Counted from the first letter of the stretch, positions 15,929 to 24,330 are shown. The stretch is 64,000 bases of DNA from Chryseobacterium sp. Tr-659 (GCF_011752975.1 NZ_VWWP01000013.1:39820-103819); one strand, 5' to 3'. Translations and numbers: made by a program. The notes: generated by a model not told the origin, from the letters alone.

Positions 15929-17387
15929 ACTTACTCATTAATTTCCAAAGTTCATTAATCACTTCTTTGTCATCAAAATGATGTTTTACACCATTGATGT
16001 CCTGATAGTTTTCGTGGCCTTTTCCGGCAACCAAAACAATATCTTTAGGTTCTGCAAATTTTATGGCCATCTTAATGGCTTCTTTTCTATCCGGAATTGA
16101 AGTGTATTTGCTGAAGTTTTGTGGTTCAACGCCTGCTTCAATTTCTTTAATGATCTGTGTCGGATCTTCTGTTCTCGGGTTGTCTGAAGTGATGATTGCC
16201 AGTGTTGATTTTTTAGTGGCAATATTCCCCATTTCAGGTCTTTTGGAGTGATCTCTGTCTCCTCCGCAGCCGAAAACTGTGATTAATCTTTCGTTTTTGG
16301 TTCTGATATCGTTAATGCTGTCCAGAATATTTTCCAAAGCATCCGGGGTGTGTGCATAGTCTACGATAAAGAAAATTCCACCATCTGATTTGAAGGTTTC
16401 AAATCTCCCGGAAACTCTTTTTAATTTGCTGATTGCCTGAAGAATTTCATTCTGCTCAAAACCTAGTTCAGCAGCAATTCCGAAAACAAGCAGTAAATTG
16501 TATACATTGAATTTTCCGGTCAATGTCGTCCAGAATTCTTTTCCGTTGAAGTTCAACAGCATTCCGTTGAAGTCCACTTCTAAAAGTTTTCCGTGATAGT
16601 CTGCCATGGTTTTCAAAGCATAAGACTTCTTTTTAGCCTTTGTATTTTGAAGCATCACATTACCGTTCTTATCATCAACATTGGTGATAGCAATGGCCGT
16701 ATCTTCTAATTGGTCAAAGAATCTTTTTTTAGTTTTTAGATATTCTTCGAATGTTTTATGATAGTCTAAATGATCATGGGTAAGGTTGGTGAAACCTGCT
16801 ACTTTGAAGTGTAATCCTTCAATTCTGTTCTGAGCAATTCCGTGTGAACTTACTTCCATGAAAGCATATTCACAACCCTTTTCAACGGCTTCGGCTAAGA
16901 TTCTGTTGATGGTAATAACGTCCGGAGTTGTATGTGTCGCCGGAATGATCTGTTCACCAATTCTGATTTCAACAGTGGAAAGCAGAGCTGCATCATATCC
17001 CAGATTTTTGAATACGTCAAAAAGAAGGGTAGAAACAGATGTTTTTCCGTTAGTTCCCGTAACACCAATCAGTTTTAATTTGTGAGACGGGTTTCCGTAG
17101 AAGTTGGAAGCAAGATGACCTAAAGCTTTGGATGAATCTTTTACCTGAATGTAAGTAATGTTTTCTGCTAATGTTTCAGGAAGCTCCTCACAAACAATTA
17201 CGGTTGCTCCTTTCTCAATAGCAGAAGCGATGAATGAATGACCATCCACTACTGTTCCTCTCATGGCAATGTAAAGAGAGTTTTCTGTAATCTTTCTGCT
17301 GTCGATCACCAATTCTGCAATGTCACGGTTATTATCACCGTGGATCTCTACTACTGGGATTCTGTTTACTAATTCTGTTATTATCAT
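15927..17387 (-). CDS. murE: UDP-MurNAc-tripeptide synthetase MurE, meso-diaminopimelate type
   Basis: Adds the third residue to the stem peptide. The ATP loop GVTGTNGKTSVSTLL is near residue 108. The specificity motif DNPRTEDP near residue 405 is the DNPR form associated with meso-diaminopimelate, so a DAP-type wall is predicted. The N-terminal uridine-binding domain contains DSRKITENSLYIAMRG. A TTG at 17396 would add three residues, but the ATG at 17387 (MIITELVNRI) is preferred; it gives 486 residues. A double-palindrome element lies 7 nt upstream of this ATG and could fold in the mRNA near the start. It follows ftsI in the cluster. Confidence 0.96.
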   Translation of the reverse strand: MIITELVNRIPVVEIHGDNNRDIAELVIDSRKITENSLYIAMRGTVVDGHSFIASAIEKGATVIVCEELPETLAENITYIQVKDSSKALGHLASNFYGNPSHKLKLIGVTGTNGKTSVSTLLFDVFKNLGYDAALLSTVEIRIGEQIIPATHTTPDVITINRILAEAVEKGCEYAFMEVSSHGIAQNRIEGLHFKVAGFTNLTHDHLDYHKTFEEYLKTKKRFFDQLEDTAIAITNVDDKNGNVMLQNTKAKKKSYALKTMADYHGKLLEVDFNGMLLNFNGKEFWTTLTGKFNVYNLLLVFGIAAELGFEQNEILQAISKLKRVSGRFETFKSDGGIFFIVDYAHTPDALENILDSINDIRTKNERLITVFGCGGDRDHSKRPEMGNIATKKSTLAIITSDNPRTEDPTQIIKEIEAGVEPQNFSKYTSIPDRKEAIKMAIKFAEPKDIVLVAGKGHENYQDINGVKHHFDDKEVINELWKLMSK

Positions 17388-17394
17388 TTTTATC

Positions 17395-17437
17395 AATAGA
17401 ACTGTGTTCTATTTTGTTTTAAATCGTCTTTAAAGAC
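17395..17437. repeat. Double-palindrome element, copy 2 (ftsI/murE spacer)
   Basis: AATAGAAC-TGT-GTTCTATT (17395-17413, perfect 8-bp arms) is followed 12 nt later by the perfect palindrome GTCTTTAAAGAC (17426-17437). It is similar to 8097-8138. On the murE mRNA the first palindrome ends 7 nt before the start codon. Confidence 0.8.
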
Positions 17438-17445
17438 TCTGTTTT

Positions 17446-19437
17446 CTAATTTTGCAGAGATAAATAAATTCTCTGATTCTTACTGATCGTTGTGCCTTCT
17501 AATGGGAATTGTTCTTTAATTCTTCCTACTCCTTTATAGTCTACACGGTATCCTAAATTTTCCAATTGCGGGATTACATTTTTTCCAATTAATCCTACCA
17601 CATTGGGCATTTGTTTATCATTGACAGCTACTTTTACATTAGGTTCCACCATTTTGTTCAGGTTTACCTTTTTGTCCACAAGCATTTCTTTTTCAATGTT
17701 CTGTGGAGTTTTCAGGAATGTTTTTCCTGCAATTTCCTTAAATACCGGTGCGGCAACTGTTCCTCCGTAAAACCCTTTTGAAGGGCTTGGCTCACTTACC
17801 ATCACATAACACGTATATTTCGGGCTATCCGCCGGATAGAAGCCTGCAAATGATGCTCGGTACTTCATTGGACCAGGCAGCCAGTATTCAAATCTTGCGG
17901 TTCCTGTTTTTCCTGCCATTTTAAGGTTCGGGGTGAAGATGCTTCGTCCTGTTCCTTTTTCTACCGCTTTGGTTAAGGCGCTGGTCATCATCTTAATAGC
18001 CTTTTCAGAAGCCATTTTGCTCACCATCACTTCGGGCTTTGCCTGATACATCACTTTACCATCTTTCATGATTTTATCGATGAATAAAGGTTTAAGCATC
18101 TTACCTCCATTAGCTACTCCGTTATAGAATGTTGTTAACTGAAGAAGGTTAATATTGGAAGAGTATCCATAAGAAATAGAAGCCAGAGTTGCTGCGTTCC
18201 ATCTTTTATTTTCAGGAGTTACGATCTTCGGCTTTGTAATTCCGGGAAGTTCGATGTCCATTTTGTCAAATAATTTCCAACGTTTCAAATGATCAAGGAA
18301 GATCTGTGGCTTTTCAGCATAATATTTTGTGATAAGCTTTGAAGTTCCTACGTTACTGGACTTGGCCAAAACATCACTGATGTCATAAGTTCCTCCACCG
18401 TGACCATCCGAAATTCTTTGTTTTGCATATACCCAGACTCCGTTTCCAACATTTACAGTTGTATTTTCATCAATGAATCCGTCATCCATTGCTGCTAAAA
18501 GCGAAATGGTCTTAAATGTGGAGCCCGGCTCAATATTATCTTTCAGTGCGTAGTTGTAAGAATCTTCATATTCTCCTGATTCTGTTCGTCTTAAGTTGAC
18601 CAACGCACGCACTTTTCCGGTTTCAACCTCCATTACGATTACTGTGCCATGCTTTGCTTCAAAATTGATAAGCTGCTTCTCCAGTGCGGAGTGTGCAATG
18701 TCCTGAATTCTAAGATCTAAGGTCGTATAAACATCTTCTCCGTCTACCGGTTCCTTAACTTTCCAGAAGTCAATTGGTTTCCATTGAGAAGAGTTGATTC
18801 TTTGTTCTAATCTTTTTCCGTCTGTACCGGTGAGATATTTTGAAAAAGCTCCTTCAAGTCCAGATCTTAATTCTCCGTTATCCATCCCGATGGTTCCTGC
18901 TCCGATTTCTGAAGTAGCCAGTTCTCTCTTATAATTTCTGTCTACAATGAAACCTCCTTTATTCTTACCTCTTTTGAAGATCGGGAACTTTCTGATTCTG
19001 TCGTATTGGTCAAAATCAAGTCCTTTTACCAAAGTATAGTATTGGTTTTTCTTTTTCTTCTGTTCGTCGAACTTCTGTCTGAACTCTCCTCTGGATTTTC
19101 CGAACATTTTGCTCAAAGAATCCGTTAATGCGCCAATGTTATTGCTGTAGACCGTATCTTTCATTGTTTTGAAGTCAAGATAGATGTCATAACGCATTAC
19201 TGTAGTTGCGAGAATAGAACCGTCAGAAGCGAATAAATTACCGCGGGCAGCTTTTAAAGTGGCTTCACGGTAGTTTTTATTAATGTAATCATCTTTAATT
19301 TCCTGAACATTGGTATTCTGAAGGATAACGATCCTTGCCAAGAACATTACAAACACGCACAAAGCTACCACTGCAAAGAGGTAGCCCCATCGTAACGTTT
19401 TTTTACGTTTATTGTCGTATTCATTTTGCTTTTGCAT
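17446..19437 (-). CDS. ftsI: Septal class B penicillin-binding protein FtsI (PBP3) with a PASTA domain
   Basis: A D,D-transpeptidase that cross-links septal peptidoglycan. It has one N-terminal transmembrane segment at residues 15-38, then the pedestal region. The transpeptidase domain shows all three active-site motifs: STFK with the catalytic Ser at residue 306, SSN at 360-362 and KTG at 510-512. The last ~65 residues form a PASTA domain (MPNVVGLIGKNVIPQLENLG), not present in E. coli FtsI but usual in this phylum. The length is 663. Its start overlaps the upstream ftsL by 17 nt, which implies coupled translation. Confidence 0.95.
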   Translation of the reverse strand: MQKQNEYDNKRKKTLRWGYLFAVVALCVFVMFLARIVILQNTNVQEIKDDYINKNYREATLKAARGNLFASDGSILATTVMRYDIYLDFKTMKDTVYSNNIGALTDSLSKMFGKSRGEFRQKFDEQKKKKNQYYTLVKGLDFDQYDRIRKFPIFKRGKNKGGFIVDRNYKRELATSEIGAGTIGMDNGELRSGLEGAFSKYLTGTDGKRLEQRINSSQWKPIDFWKVKEPVDGEDVYTTLDLRIQDIAHSALEKQLINFEAKHGTVIVMEVETGKVRALVNLRRTESGEYEDSYNYALKDNIEPGSTFKTISLLAAMDDGFIDENTTVNVGNGVWVYAKQRISDGHGGGTYDISDVLAKSSNVGTSKLITKYYAEKPQIFLDHLKRWKLFDKMDIELPGITKPKIVTPENKRWNAATLASISYGYSSNINLLQLTTFYNGVANGGKMLKPLFIDKIMKDGKVMYQAKPEVMVSKMASEKAIKMMTSALTKAVEKGTGRSIFTPNLKMAGKTGTARFEYWLPGPMKYRASFAGFYPADSPKYTCYVMVSEPSPSKGFYGGTVAAPVFKEIAGKTFLKTPQNIEKEMLVDKKVNLNKMVEPNVKVAVNDKQMPNVVGLIGKNVIPQLENLGYRVDYKGVGRIKEQFPLEGTTISKNQRIYLSLQN

Positions 19438-19786
19438 CTGTACTGTCCAGTTTTATTAGCAATTTATGAGGGTGGTTTTCCAGGGTCATTAATGAATCCC
19501 GGGCAACCTCTTTCCCCAGCTCTGATTCCATTTTTACTTTGATCAGCTTACTCTGGGCGTAAGCGTTTCTAGATTTATATTCTTCTGTTTCTTCCTTTAA
19601 GGCGTTTACAATTTTAATTTTTTTATTGACGAGATGGTTGGTATAAATCATGGCCATCATGAGCACAAACAACAAGAGGAAATACTTGTAATGTATTTTG
19701 ATCTCATCACGATTCAGAAAGTTTCCTTTTATAATGTCTATAAAAGTGAGTCTTTTCTGGGGGCGATTTGTTGTTCTTTTTGCCAC
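19421..19786 (-). CDS. ftsL: FtsL-like cell division protein
   Basis: A 121-residue bitopic protein: a basic N-terminal cytoplasmic part, one transmembrane segment near residues 33-50 (YFLLLFVLMMAMIYT), then a helical region to about residue 100 with coiled-coil character (ALKEETEEYKSRNAYAQSK). FtsL acts with FtsB and FtsQ to activate FtsW-FtsI. Sequence similarity in this family is weak, so the call rests on topology, size and position between rsmH and ftsI. It starts with GTG; no in-frame ATG precedes the transmembrane segment. No ftsB candidate lies in the window. Confidence 0.85.
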   Translation of the reverse strand: MAKRTTNRPQKRLTFIDIIKGNFLNRDEIKIHYKYFLLLFVLMMAMIYTNHLVNKKIKIVNALKEETEEYKSRNAYAQSKLIKVKMESELGKEVARDSLMTLENHPHKLLIKLDSTDAKAK

Positions 19787-19815
19787 TTTAGTTAAGCCAA
19801 TTCAATTTGTTTCGC

Positions 19816-19886
19816 AGTGAATTCACTTCGTTGTCAATTGTTAATCTTGTTTTTAAAATTCACTATTGACAATTCACTTATTCACA
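19816..19886. repeat. Inverted array of 7-nt words between rsmH and ftsL
   Basis: Left arm: AGTGAAT, TCACTTC, GTTGTCA, ATTGTTA (19816-19843). Right arm: ATTCACT, ATTGACA, ATTCACT (19858-19878), then ATTCACA one base out of register (19880-19886). The left words are reverse complements of the right ones. The array ends one base before the rsmH stop codon. Confidence 0.75.
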
Positions 19887-19887
19887 T

Positions 19888-20781
19888 TTATACTTTTATT
19901 CCTGTTCTCATTTTGGCACTTCTTGCTCTTGAGTTTTCTTCGATTTCCTGATCATCCGGAATAATCGCTTTACTCTTTATCAATTCAAATGCCTTTTTAT
20001 AATTTCCGTAGATATCTCTTTCCGGTTCTCCTTCAAACATTCCGTTTTTCAGGAATCTTTTTACAAGACGGTCTTCTAAAGAATGGTAAGAGATAACAAC
20101 TAATCTTCCTTCCGGTTTCAACACATTGTAAGCCTGAACAAGCATTTCTTTCAATACTTCCAGCTCCTGGTTCACTTCAATTCTTATTGCCTGAAAAAGC
20201 TGGGCATAGAATTTATTTACTTTATGAGGAGGAATATAGCTGAAAAGCTTCTTCAGGTCCTCAGTGGTTTCTATGCTTTTGGTTTTTCTGTGGTGAACTA
20301 TTTCCCTCGCCAGCTTTCTCGCTTCTCTTAATTCTCCATAATGGTAGAAAAGGTCTGCAAGTTCTTCTTCTTCATATTCATTGATCACTCTTTTGGCATC
20401 AAGATTCTGCATCACATTCATTCTCATATCCAAAGGTGCATTGCTTCGGGTAGAAAATCCTCTGTCTGCCTCATCAAACTGATGAGATGAAACTCCCAGG
20501 TCTGCCAAAACACCATCAACCTGTGAAACTCCGTACATCAGCAAAGAGTTTTCCAGAAATCTGAAATTCTGATTCACTAATGTAAATCGTGGATCATCAA
20601 TTGTATTTTTAAGGGCATCCAGGTCCTGATCAAAACTGAACAATCTCCCTTTATCGGAAAGTCTGCTCAGGATTTCTCTTGAGTGGCCTCCTCCTCCAAA
20701 GGTGCAGTCCACATATATTCCGTCAGGATTCGTCACCAAATCATCAACACTCTGCTTCAACAAAACGGGGTTATGATACAT
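19888..20781 (-). CDS. rsmH: 16S rRNA (cytosine1402-N4)-methyltransferase RsmH
   Basis: Methylates N4 of C1402 in 16S rRNA. The S-adenosylmethionine loop is YVDCTFGGGGHSREILSRL near residue 24. The family-specific stretch DLGVSSHQFDEADRGFS is near residue 93, with PLDMRMN following. VISYHSLEDRLVKRF near residue 225 is another RsmH hallmark. The length (297) is normal. It is the second gene of the cluster, 46 nt downstream of mraZ, the usual order. The C-terminal end SRARSAKMRTG is also conserved. Confidence 0.97.
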   Translation of the reverse strand: MYHNPVLLKQSVDDLVTNPDGIYVDCTFGGGGHSREILSRLSDKGRLFSFDQDLDALKNTIDDPRFTLVNQNFRFLENSLLMYGVSQVDGVLADLGVSSHQFDEADRGFSTRSNAPLDMRMNVMQNLDAKRVINEYEEEELADLFYHYGELREARKLAREIVHHRKTKSIETTEDLKKLFSYIPPHKVNKFYAQLFQAIRIEVNQELEVLKEMLVQAYNVLKPEGRLVVISYHSLEDRLVKRFLKNGMFEGEPERDIYGNYKKAFELIKSKAIIPDDQEIEENSRARSAKMRTGIKV

Positions 20782-20827
20782 GCTTAATTGTGTTTTTTAT
20801 TTAATATAATCCTAAATAACCTTACAG

Positions 20828-21286
20828 TTATTCTTCATCGAAAGAGCCCATTACATCTTCGGCAAGGCTTGCAAAATCAGTCTCGTTGGTAGCAATTACC
20901 TTTTCATAGGCATCTTTATCCCAAATCTCGAAAAGTTCCCCTGCGCTGGTAATCACAATATCTTTTTGAAGATTTGCGAAAACCGTCAGGTCTTTGGAGA
21001 TCTGTAACCTTCCGGCATTGTCCAATTCTACTGTTTTTACTCCTGCCGTAAACATTCGTATGAAATCAGCATTCTTTTTTATGAACCTGTTCAGTTTATT
21101 AATTTTGCCCATCAGCTTGTCCCATGCATTCATAGGATAGACTTCCAGGCAAGGTTGGAACACAGATCTTTTGACTACAAACACCTTATCGTCGAAGTTT
21201 TCCATCTGCTTGATCAGAGATGAAGGAACTTTTAAGCGGCCTTTGTCGTCAATTTTACACTCATATGTCCCAATGAAATTTTTCAT
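20828..21286 (-). CDS. mraZ: Division/cell wall cluster transcriptional repressor MraZ
   Basis: A DNA-binding protein with two AbrB-like (SpoVT) half domains that binds its own promoter and controls the dcw operon. The first half starts GTYECKIDDKGRLKVPSSL, and the second contains VELDNAGRLQISKDL near residue 90. A GTG 39 nt further upstream is in frame. The ATG at 21286 is chosen because MKNFIGTYECKIDDKGR is the normal start and because a -7 promoter box ends only 6 nt before it. This gives 152 residues, standard for the family, with a mRNA that could be nearly leaderless. It is the first gene of the cluster. Confidence 0.95.
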   Translation of the reverse strand: MKNFIGTYECKIDDKGRLKVPSSLIKQMENFDDKVFVVKRSVFQPCLEVYPMNAWDKLMGKINKLNRFIKKNADFIRMFTAGVKTVELDNAGRLQISKDLTVFANLQKDIVITSAGELFEIWDKDAYEKVIATNETDFASLAEDVMGSFDEE

Positions 21287-21292
21287 TTGGGA

Positions 21293-21334
21293 CAAATTTA
21301 TATAATAATTTCCAAAATTTCCCACTTTTTCCCA
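21293..21334 (-). promoter_or_regulatory. mraZ promoter with three MraZ-type boxes
   Basis: On the minus strand, TGGGA (21334-21330), TGGGA (21324-21320) and TGGAA (21314-21310) repeat at exact 10-bp intervals. E. coli MraZ binds TGGGN direct repeats with 5-nt spacers, which fits. The -7 box TAAATTTG (21300-21293) follows. The second and third boxes cover the -33 region, as expected for repression. Confidence 0.8.
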
Positions 21335-21528
21335 CTTTTTGACTCAATGTTAATAAGTTTTATTAAAGATTGAATCTCAATAATGTAAAATACTGATATG
21401 TAAGCAGTTGTTAAAAGTGCTATTTGTGCCATAATAAAGCGGTTTTGAAAAAAAAAGTTAAAAAGCGGAATATTATATTATTTTTATCTTAAATTAGGAT
21501 AATCAAAATTTTTTTGAGGTTTAATTTG

Positions 21529-21536
21529 TATTTTTG
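21529..21536 (+). promoter_or_regulatory. -7 promoter box upstream of the hydrolase gene
   Basis: TATTTTTG followed by C matches the TAnnTTTG consensus, 23 nt upstream of the chosen ATG at 21559. No clear TTG is seen at the right distance. The rest of the divergent spacer (21335-21528) holds nothing that I recognise. Confidence 0.5.
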
Positions 21537-21558
21537 CAGGGCTTTATTAAGGCGTTTT

Positions 21559-22320
21559 ATGATATTTAGTACAAAAAAAGAAAAGAAATATTCCTATGTA
21601 GAGGCGGGAGAAGGACATCCATTAGTGCTGTTGCACGGGTTAATGGGTGGTTTGAGCAATTTCGATAAAATGGTAGATTTTTTTTCGGAAAGAGGATTCA
21701 AGGTATTTGTTCCTCAGTTGCCCATCTATGATCTGCCGGTACTCAATACGAATCTTACCACCATCGCAAAATATATCATCAAGTTTATAGAAAGTCATAT
21801 TTCAGAACCTGTAACTATTGTAGGAAACTCAATGGGAGGTCATGTAGGACTTATTCTAACCCTTGCAAGACCTGATTTGGTAAAGAATCTGGTTCTGACG
21901 GGAAGCTCGGGATTATATGAAAGAACTTTCGGGGATAGTTTTCCAAGGAAGAATGACCGTTCTTACATCAGAAAGAAAACAGAAGAAGTATTCTACGATC
22001 CAAAGATTGCAACAGAAGATCTTGTAGATGAAGTTTTCGGAGTGGTGAATGACAGAATGAAAGGAATAAAAACAGTAATGCTGGCTAGAAGTGCCATCAA
22101 ACACAATATGTTGAATGACCTGCCGAAGATTGTCACACCTACGTGTCTGATCTGGGGAAAACAGGATAATGTAACTCCTCCGGAAGTAGCGGAAGATATG
22201 CATAAGTTTATTCCTAATTCGGATCTGTTCTGGATTGACCACTGCGGCCACGCAGCCATGATGGAAAAACCGGATGAATTCAATGAAATCCTGTATAACT
22301 GGATAAAAGATAAAGTTTAA
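21559..22320 (+). CDS. Alpha/beta hydrolase
   Basis: A 253-residue alpha/beta-hydrolase-fold protein, probably cytoplasmic. The oxyanion-hole motif is LLHGLMGGLSNF near residue 26. The nucleophile elbow GNSMGGH is near residue 95, the acidic residue lies in IWGKQDNVTPP near residue 205, and the catalytic His is in DHCGHAAMMEKP near residue 233. The triad is complete, so it should be active, but the substrate is not evident. The TTG at 21514 would add 15 residues that overlap the promoter box, so the ATG at 21559 is used. It runs divergently from mraZ and is followed by its own terminator. Confidence 0.88.
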   Translation: MIFSTKKEKKYSYVEAGEGHPLVLLHGLMGGLSNFDKMVDFFSERGFKVFVPQLPIYDLPVLNTNLTTIAKYIIKFIESHISEPVTIVGNSMGGHVGLILTLARPDLVKNLVLTGSSGLYERTFGDSFPRKNDRSYIRKKTEEVFYDPKIATEDLVDEVFGVVNDRMKGIKTVMLARSAIKHNMLNDLPKIVTPTCLIWGKQDNVTPPEVAEDMHKFIPNSDLFWIDHCGHAAMMEKPDEFNEILYNWIKDKV

Positions 22321-22332
22321 ATACAATCAATG

Positions 22333-22366
22333 ACCATTAAGAGCTTTTCTTAATGGTTTATTTTTC
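22333..22366 (+). terminator. Rho-independent terminator after the hydrolase gene
   Basis: A 10-bp stem (22333-22342 with 22348-22357) has a 5-nt loop and is followed by a T-rich tail. The in-frame ATG at 22353, upstream of engB, lies inside this stem, which argues against it as the engB start. Confidence 0.7.
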
Positions 22367-22382
22367 TAAAATACATTCAAAA

Positions 22383-23006
22383 ATGATTATTAAGACAGCA
22401 GAGTTTGTAAAGAGTAGCGGAAAATGGCAGGAATGCCCAGAACCCAATATTCCCGAATATGCTTTTATCGGAAGATCAAACGTAGGAAAGTCATCACTCA
22501 TCAATGCCATGATGAATCACAAAGATCTGGCTAAAACTTCACAAACACCGGGAAAAACCCAGCTGATCAATCATTTTTTGGTGAATGAAAATTGGTATCT
22601 TACCGACTTGCCGGGATATGGTTATGCAAAGGTTTCAAAAGTTCAGCGAAAAGATTTTGAGAAACTAATTACAAACTACATCCTGAACAGAAGAAATCTT
22701 GTGAATCTTTTTGTACTGGTAGATGTAAGACACAATCCTCAGAAGATTGATTTGGAATTTATCCAATGGTGCGGAGAAAGCGGAATCCCTTTTTCAATTG
22801 TTTTTACAAAATCAGACAAGCTGAAGCCGAATGCCGTTATCAAAAATGTTGAAGATTATAAAGCTGAGCTTCATAAAACATGGGAAGATTTGCCGGAACT
22901 GTATGTTACCTCAGCAGAAAAGAAAGAAGGGGGCGATGAAATTCTGAACTTTATTGAAAAGACCAATGATTTTCTAACACTCAATAATATAAGCTTCGAT
23001 GAGTAA
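22383..23006 (+). CDS. engB: Ribosome biogenesis GTPase EngB (YihA/YsxC)
   Basis: A small TRAFAC-class GTPase needed for assembly of the large ribosomal subunit. G1 is GRSNVGKSS near residue 30, the G2 region is TSQTPGKTQLINHF, G3 is DLPGYGYAKV near residue 76, and G4 is TKSDK near residue 142. The G5-like VTSAEK follows. The ATG at 22383 starts MIIKTAEFVKSSGKW, as in other Bacteroidota EngB proteins, and gives the standard ~207 residues. The next gene overlaps its end by 8 nt. Confidence 0.95.
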   Translation: MIIKTAEFVKSSGKWQECPEPNIPEYAFIGRSNVGKSSLINAMMNHKDLAKTSQTPGKTQLINHFLVNENWYLTDLPGYGYAKVSKVQRKDFEKLITNYILNRRNLVNLFVLVDVRHNPQKIDLEFIQWCGESGIPFSIVFTKSDKLKPNAVIKNVEDYKAELHKTWEDLPELYVTSAEKKEGGDEILNFIEKTNDFLTLNNISFDE

Positions 23007-23448
23007 TATAGTCTGGAAAATCAAAACTTTTGATGAGTTTACTGTTCCTGAATTATATGCGGTACTGAAAGCTCGCATAGATGTCTTTGTGATCGAGCAG
23101 AATTGCCCGTATCCTGACCAGGATAATTATGATCAGAAAGCGGTTCATATCTGGGCCGAAGAAGATGGACAGGTTTTAGCATACTGCCGTGTTTTCGATA
23201 AAGGAATAAAGTATGATGAGACTTCTATCGGAAGGGTTCTTACGACAGAGCAGGCAAGAGGCAAGAGCTTAGGAAAACAGTTGATACAATATGCCGTTGA
23301 AACTATTGAAAACCGTTTTCATACTGCTGAAATCAGGATTTCAGCCCAAGATTATCTGTTAAGATTTTATAGTGGATTCGGATTTGAGGATACAGGAAAG
23401 AAATATCTGGAAGATGATATTCCGCATACGGAAATGATAAGAAAATAA
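22999..23448 (+). CDS. elaA: ElaA-like GNAT family N-acetyltransferase
   Basis: A 149-residue acetyltransferase of the ElaA family. The family signature RIDVFVIEQNCPYPDQDNYD is near residue 28. The acetyl-CoA pyrophosphate loop is IGRVLTTEQARGKSLGKQLI near residue 77, and FYSGFGFEDTGKKYLEDDIP closes the fold. The acceptor is not known for ElaA proteins. It overlaps engB by 8 nt, so translation is probably coupled, although no functional link with ribosome assembly is known. Confidence 0.88.
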   Translation: MSNIVWKIKTFDEFTVPELYAVLKARIDVFVIEQNCPYPDQDNYDQKAVHIWAEEDGQVLAYCRVFDKGIKYDETSIGRVLTTEQARGKSLGKQLIQYAVETIENRFHTAEIRISAQDYLLRFYSGFGFEDTGKKYLEDDIPHTEMIRK

Positions 23449-23476
23449 AAGGTATCTCAAACGAGATACCTTTTTT
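23447..23476 (+). terminator. Rho-independent terminator after elaA
   Basis: A 12-bp perfect stem (23447-23458 with 23463-23474) has an AAAC loop and runs into a T-tract. It begins at the elaA stop codon. Confidence 0.85.
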
Positions 23477-23564
23477 CGAACTGTCGTATAAAATTATATT
23501 GGGTGTTATTAGTTTTTCCTCATCATCTCTTACATCAAAATTAATGTTATTGAAAAAAATATCC

Positions 23565-23580
23565 TTACGGGAAACCGTAA
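23565..23580. promoter_or_regulatory. TTACGG-N4-CCGTAA palindrome downstream of the response regulator gene
   Basis: TTACGG-GAAA-CCGTAA is a perfect 16-bp inverted repeat. It lies 72 nt past the response regulator stop codon, and an identical-arm copy lies at 26566-26581. The rest of this spacer, up to 23652, shows no gene. Confidence 0.5.
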
Positions 23581-23652
23581 AACGGAAAAAAATAAATTTT
23601 GAATGGAATTTTTTCAAAATTATTTTCTTTCAACCAACAAACTTTATGCATA

Positions 23653-24318
23653 TTAAATAATCCCTAAATCTTTGCAAAAGGCTACAAGTTGTTCGTTGCT
23701 TGTAATTTGAAGGTCTTCTTTCATGCTGTTAAGCTTTTTTTCTATACTGCTTAAACTGTTGGGTTTGATATCATTGTTTTGAAGATAAACCGGTATGTTT
23801 TTCTGTAAAACACCTTGGGATAAAAGAGATACTAAAGTGATGTCATACGTTGAAAATTCATAATTATTAAGCTTCTTTACTTCCTGTTTGAGATCAAGAG
23901 AAAGATAATCTTCATTTGCATAGGTAGAAGCAATTGCCCTTTTAAGTTCTTTTGAATCGTTACGAGCCTTACGAACAAAACCATTGATTCCGTATTCATT
24001 AAAAAGATTATCTACAATTCCGGATCTGTGCTCTGCAGAAAAAACAATAATTTTTAAAGATGGCTGTAGTTGTTTAATTGTTTTTATGAGTTCTTTGCCG
24101 TCTTTAATTTTCTGTATGTGATGGTCTTCTTCAAAAGAGAGATCGGTAATTAACAAATCATAAGGATCATCTTCACGAATGGATTTCTGAATTTTAGCTA
24201 AGGCATCATCACAGTAGTAAACATAATCTGCATTGGAAATAGTAAGGTCTTCTAATGTTTTTTGTACAGAAATACTGCTGCTTTCGTGGTCTTCAGCTAT
24301 TAAAATTTTTTTGAACAT
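23653..24318 (-). CDS. Response regulator with a receiver domain and degenerate LuxR-like HTH
   Basis: A 221-residue regulator, partner of the adjacent histidine kinase. The receiver domain covers residues 1-130: the acidic pair is in ILIAEDHES, the phosphoacceptor Asp is in DLLITDLSF near residue 58, the Ser is in IVFSAEHRS and the Lys is in GFVRKARND near residue 109. After a linker, residues 150-221 align loosely with a NarL/LuxR helix-turn-helix (SLLSQGVLQKNIPVYLQ, then SSIEKKLNSMKEDL). The recognition-helix region is unusual compared with typical LuxR domains. It starts 12 nt after the kinase stop codon, so the two form an operon. Confidence 0.88.
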   Translation of the reverse strand: MFKKILIAEDHESSSISVQKTLEDLTISNADYVYYCDDALAKIQKSIREDDPYDLLITDLSFEEDHHIQKIKDGKELIKTIKQLQPSLKIIVFSAEHRSGIVDNLFNEYGINGFVRKARNDSKELKRAIASTYANEDYLSLDLKQEVKKLNNYEFSTYDITLVSLLSQGVLQKNIPVYLQNNDIKPNSLSSIEKKLNSMKEDLQITSNEQLVAFCKDLGII

Positions 24319-24330
24319 TCTTTTTCTTTT

